From Planctomycetaceae bacterium (GTDB lineage: Bacteria; Planctomycetota; Planctomycetia; Pirellulales; Thermoguttaceae): a stretch of DNA of 14,986 bases. Positions 12,507-14,986 of this stretch are shown piece after piece. Where the stretch lies: positions 1 to 14,986 of the forward strand of contig JAIRPZ010000151.1 in the NCBI GenBank assembly GCA_031256755.1, read 5' to 3'. Every line of letters starts with the position of its first letter. Position 1 is the stretch's first letter. The notes beneath the pieces are model-generated. The model saw nothing but the letters and a program-made list of their open reading frames with translations, was not told the DNA's origin and searched no databases. A program made the position numbers and the translations under genes.

Positions 12507-14534
12507 TTAACCCCGTTTTCCTTTTCTTCTTTTTTTGGGTTTCCTGCTGAAATCGAACATTTTTGTATTGGCGTTTTTACCGATGTGTTTTTTCATTTCC
12601 TCGATTCTGTCCCGCAGAATCGCCGCCCGTTCAAACTCCAAATGATCCGCCGCCGACAGCATCTCTTTTTCCAACTCGTTAATGTATTCCTGCGTGATAA
12701 ACAGGTCTTCCTCTTGTCCCAGCGAAAGCCGTACCGTTTGTTCCTGCTGCTCTTCAATGCCTTTCGTGATATTCTTTTTAATCGTTTCCGGTGTGATGCC
12801 ATGTTTCTTGTTATACGCTTCCTGTTTTGTCCGGCGGCGAAGTGTCTCATCAATCGCCCGCTGCATCGAGTCCGTCACCTTGTCCGCATATAAGATGACC
12901 TTTGCGTTCACGTTCCGCGCACTGCGTCCGATGGTTTGAATAAGCGAGGTTTCACTCCGTAAAAATCCTTCTTTGTCCGCATCGAGAATCGCCACCAGCG
13001 AAACCTCCGGCAAGTCCAAACCCTCCCGAAGAAGATTGACTCCGACCAGCACATCAAACTGTCCCGCACGCAAATCACGAAGCAACTCCACCCGCTCAAA
13101 CGCATCCAATTCGCTGTGCAGCCACTTGCAGCGGACATTTTGTTTCTCAAAATACGCCGCAATCTCTTCCGCCAGACGTTTTGTCAAGGCGGTTACCAGC
13201 ACACGTTCCTGAACGGCAACGCGTTCCTGTATCTGTTCCAAAAGATGCGGAATCTGTTTTGATGCCGGCGCAATTTCCACCACAGGATCAAGTAATCCTG
13301 TCGGACGGATAACTTGGTCGACGAGCCGGTCTCCGCACTGCTCCAATTCATACGGACCCGGTGTTGCCGAAACAAAAACAACCTGCTTGAACCGCTCTGT
13401 CCATTCATCGAATTTCAGCGGACGGTTCTCAAGAGCGGACGGCAGCCGGAATCCATGCTCGACAAGGTTTTGCTTGCGCGCCTGGTCGCCGTGAAACATC
13501 GCACGAATCTGCGGAATCGTAACGTGGGACTCATCAACGAAAAGTAAAAAATCGTCAGGAAAAAAATCGAAAAGCGTTTCCGGCTGACTACCGGACTCGC
13601 GTCCTGAAAGAGCCAGCGTGTAATTTTCGATGCCCGGACAATAGCCGATTTCCTGAATCAATTCGAGGTCGTATTTCGTCCGTGCCTGAAGCCGCTGTGC
13701 TTCCAGCAGTTTGCCCTGATCTTTGAAAAACTTTAACCGCTCTTCGAGTTCGGCTTCAATGCGGACAACGGCGGCTTCCACTTTTTCGTCCGGCAGAACA
13801 AAGTGTTTGGCGGGATAAAGAACAAATTCGGTTTGTTTCCGTATCGTTTCCGCCGTAAGCGGATTGATAATCGTTATCTGCTCGATTTCGTCTCCCCAGA
13901 ATTCGATGCGGACAGCAAACTCTTCATAAGACGGATACACTTCGACGCAATCGCCGCGCACCCGGAACTTTCCCCGTTCTAATACGGTATCGTTCCGTTC
14001 ATATTGAATGTCGACAAACTTTGATAACATTTTGTTACGATTAATTTCCTGTCCGGCAGTAATCGGAACCATCATGGCTTTGTACGCATCGGCAGAACCG
14101 AGACCGTAGATGCAGGAAACGCTGGCGACAACGATAGTGTCGCGGCGTGTGACGAGATAACTGGTAGCGGCAAGACGGAGACGGTCAATCTCTTCGTTGA
14201 TGGAAGAGTCCTTTTCGATGTAGATGTCGCGCTGCGGAATATACGCTTCCGGCTGATAATAATCGTAGTAGGAAACAAAGTAGGCAACGGCATTATTCGG
14301 AAAAAACGCTTTGAATTCGGAATAGAGTTGTGCGGCAAGTGTTTTGTTGTGCGACATAATCAGTGCCGGACGATTGAAGTGGGCAATGACGTTTGCCATA
14401 GTGAAGGTTTTGCCGGAGCCGGTCACTCCTTTGAGGGCTTGCATTTTATTTCCGTCCGCAATGTTCCGAATCAGTTCCGCAATGGCCTGCGGCTGATCTC
14501 CTGACGGTTCAAACGGGGCTTGAAGAGAAAACAT
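12507..14534 (-). CDS. uvrB: Excinuclease ABC subunit B (nucleotide excision repair)
   Basis: UvrB is the damage-verifying ATPase that receives DNA from UvrA and recruits UvrC. The 675-residue protein is full length: Walker A GVTGSGKT (36-43), the beta-hairpin segment YYDYYQPEAYIPQRDIYIEK (89-108), a VDESH Walker B box, helicase motifs including QTIGRSARN, and a C-terminal UVR domain (618-650) that binds UvrC. The tail ends with a short basic stretch (SRKPKKRRKGKRG). The N-terminus MFSLQAPFEPSGDQPQAI is the family standard, which fixes the start. There is no Shine-Dalgarno sequence and a TATAAT box lies 8 nt before the ATG, so the mRNA is probably leaderless. No LexA-type operator was recognised. 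Confidence 0.98.
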   Translation of the reverse strand: MFSLQAPFEPSGDQPQAIAELIRNIADGNKMQALKGVTGSGKTFTMANVIAHFNRPALIMSHNKTLAAQLYSEFKAFFPNNAVAYFVSYYDYYQPEAYIPQRDIYIEKDSSINEEIDRLRLAATSYLVTRRDTIVVASVSCIYGLGSADAYKAMMVPITAGQEINRNKMLSKFVDIQYERNDTVLERGKFRVRGDCVEVYPSYEEFAVRIEFWGDEIEQITIINPLTAETIRKQTEFVLYPAKHFVLPDEKVEAAVVRIEAELEERLKFFKDQGKLLEAQRLQARTKYDLELIQEIGYCPGIENYTLALSGRESGSQPETLFDFFPDDFLLFVDESHVTIPQIRAMFHGDQARKQNLVEHGFRLPSALENRPLKFDEWTERFKQVVFVSATPGPYELEQCGDRLVDQVIRPTGLLDPVVEIAPASKQIPHLLEQIQERVAVQERVLVTALTKRLAEEIAAYFEKQNVRCKWLHSELDAFERVELLRDLRAGQFDVLVGVNLLREGLDLPEVSLVAILDADKEGFLRSETSLIQTIGRSARNVNAKVILYADKVTDSMQRAIDETLRRRTKQEAYNKKHGITPETIKKNITKGIEEQQEQTVRLSLGQEEDLFITQEYINELEKEMLSAADHLEFERAAILRDRIEEMKKHIGKNANTKMFDFSRKPKKRRKGKRG

Positions 14535-14542
14535 AATGGTCT

Positions 14543-14548
14543 ATTATA
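14543..14548 (-). promoter_or_regulatory. -10 box of uvrB, 8 nt before the start codon
   Basis: TATAAT on the minus strand, with only AGACCATT between it and the ATG, predicting transcription start at or next to the A of ATG. No convincing -35 is seen 16-18 nt upstream. Confidence 0.5.
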
Positions 14549-14568
14549 GCGAAAATTACCGGCAAGAC

Positions 14569-14597
14569 GGACGGCATCTGCCGTTCTTTTCTTTTTC
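14569..14597 (+). terminator. Terminator-like hairpin on the + strand upstream of uvrB
   Basis: GGACGGCA (14569-14576) pairs with TGCCGTTC (14579-14586) over 8 bp (one G-U), followed by TTTTCTTTTTC (14587-14597). No + strand gene ends here, since uvrB runs away to the left, so it would stop antisense or read-through transcription entering the gene on the right. Confidence 0.45.
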
Positions 14598-14685
14598 GGT
14601 AAGTGCTTGCGGTACATTCGGTTCAATTAAATCGTAAACCGTTAAACTTGGCAAGCCGCAATCAATGTTTTGCATGGATGAAGGG

Positions 14686-14986
14686 TTATTTTCGGGATTT
14701 TATTCCGTTATAGATATGAAAGACAAGGATACCGAGAAGGGGGACAACAAGAAAAACGAACACAAAGAACGTAACGATATTCATGGTTTTCTCTATCGCT
14801 TCGCCGGAATCCTGCGCTGATTCAACTGGTTGTGGTGTAGAAACCGGCAGAGGCGGTGTTTCTGTGCCTGATTTTGTTTCTGTTGCCGATTTTGCTTCCG
14901 CCTTCGCGGTATTTTTGACTTCCGCAGGAATATCCGCAGAGGGAATATCAAGATCAATGTCGAAAATCACTTTCCCGTTGTCGTCC
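14686..14986 (-). CDS. C-terminal part of an unrecognised protein with a single membrane segment (truncated by window edge)
   Basis: The frame runs from the right edge to a TAA at 14686-14688 and is open before the internal GTG at 14968-14970 (residues DDNGK precede it), so this is probably the 3' end of a longer gene. About 100 residues are visible: an acidic start (KVIFDIDLDIPSADIP), a low-complexity linker rich in Ala, Thr, Glu, Ser and Pro (about 40 residues), then one transmembrane helix (NIVTFFVFVFLVVPLLGILVF) and a short basic tail (HIYNGIKSRK). This suggests a membrane-anchored protein whose main domain lies upstream of the window. No family is recognised. It is in tandem with uvrB, 151 bp before it. 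Confidence 0.6.
   Translation of the reverse strand, partial: DDNGKVIFDIDLDIPSADIPAEVKNTAKAEAKSATETKSGTETPPLPVSTPQPVESAQDSGEAIEKTMNIVTFFVFVFLVVPLLGILVFHIYNGIKSRK

Overview
The window looks like a contig from a Planctomycetota bacterium. The best evidence is a DUF1559-type pseudopilin-like protein (prepilin N-methylation signal plus an H-X9-DG motif near the C-terminus) followed by a small lipoprotein with a carboxypeptidase-regulatory-like fold. That pairing is characteristic of planctomycetes, where it occurs in many paralogous copies. A Tat-exported GH29 fucosidase and a PduP/EutE-type CoA-acylating aldehyde dehydrogenase fit a planctomycete that degrades fucose-containing polysaccharides. 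Base composition is moderate. No rRNA, tRNA, CRISPR array, phage gene or transposase was seen.

Layout. 1-723 (-): 5' part of a Tat-exported alpha-L-fucosidase, cut by the left edge. 950-1828 (-): RpoD-like sigma-70 factor without region 1.1. 2060-3610 (-): Wzx/MOP-type polysaccharide flippase. 3726-6461 (+): topA, divergent from the flippase. 6546-6968 (-): YjbQ/UPF0047 protein. 7028-7399 (-): FlK-like hotdog thioesterase. 7558-8007 (-): lipoprotein. 8097-9449 (-): DUF1559 protein with a G13 tract in its coding sequence. 9612-11105 (-): CoA-acylating aldehyde dehydrogenase (GTG start). 11279-12367 (+): tgt. 12507-14534 (-): uvrB. 14686-14986 (-): C-terminal part of an unrecognised membrane-anchored protein, cut by the right edge. 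Gaps are all under about 250 bp.

Most of the unusual signal is non-coding or regulatory. (1) A G13 homopolymer between a well-supported start codon and the prepilin signal of the DUF1559 gene: a change of one base in either direction meets a stop within seven codons, so the tract has the form of an ON/OFF contingency switch. (2) The same gene has a consensus promoter followed at once by a perfect 10-bp inverted repeat and a T-rich run, which could be an operator or an attenuator. (3) Two intergenic regions share one composite architecture on the + strand (hairpin, AT-rich 14-bp unit, GC-rich tail ending at the stop codon of a minus-strand gene), suggesting a dispersed repeat family. (4) topA, tgt and uvrB lack clear Shine-Dalgarno sequences and have -10-like boxes 7-8 nt before the ATG, suggesting leaderless or nearly leaderless transcripts, while the fucosidase, sigma factor, DUF1559 and aldehyde dehydrogenase genes have good SDs.

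The genes do not form one pathway. Housekeeping genes (topA, tgt, uvrB, sigma factor) are interspersed with accessory carbohydrate, envelope and aldehyde functions. The fucosidase and the aldehyde dehydrogenase could both serve fucose catabolism (fucose to lactaldehyde to lactyl-CoA), but they are 9 kb apart and no microcompartment shell gene is present here, so this is inference only.
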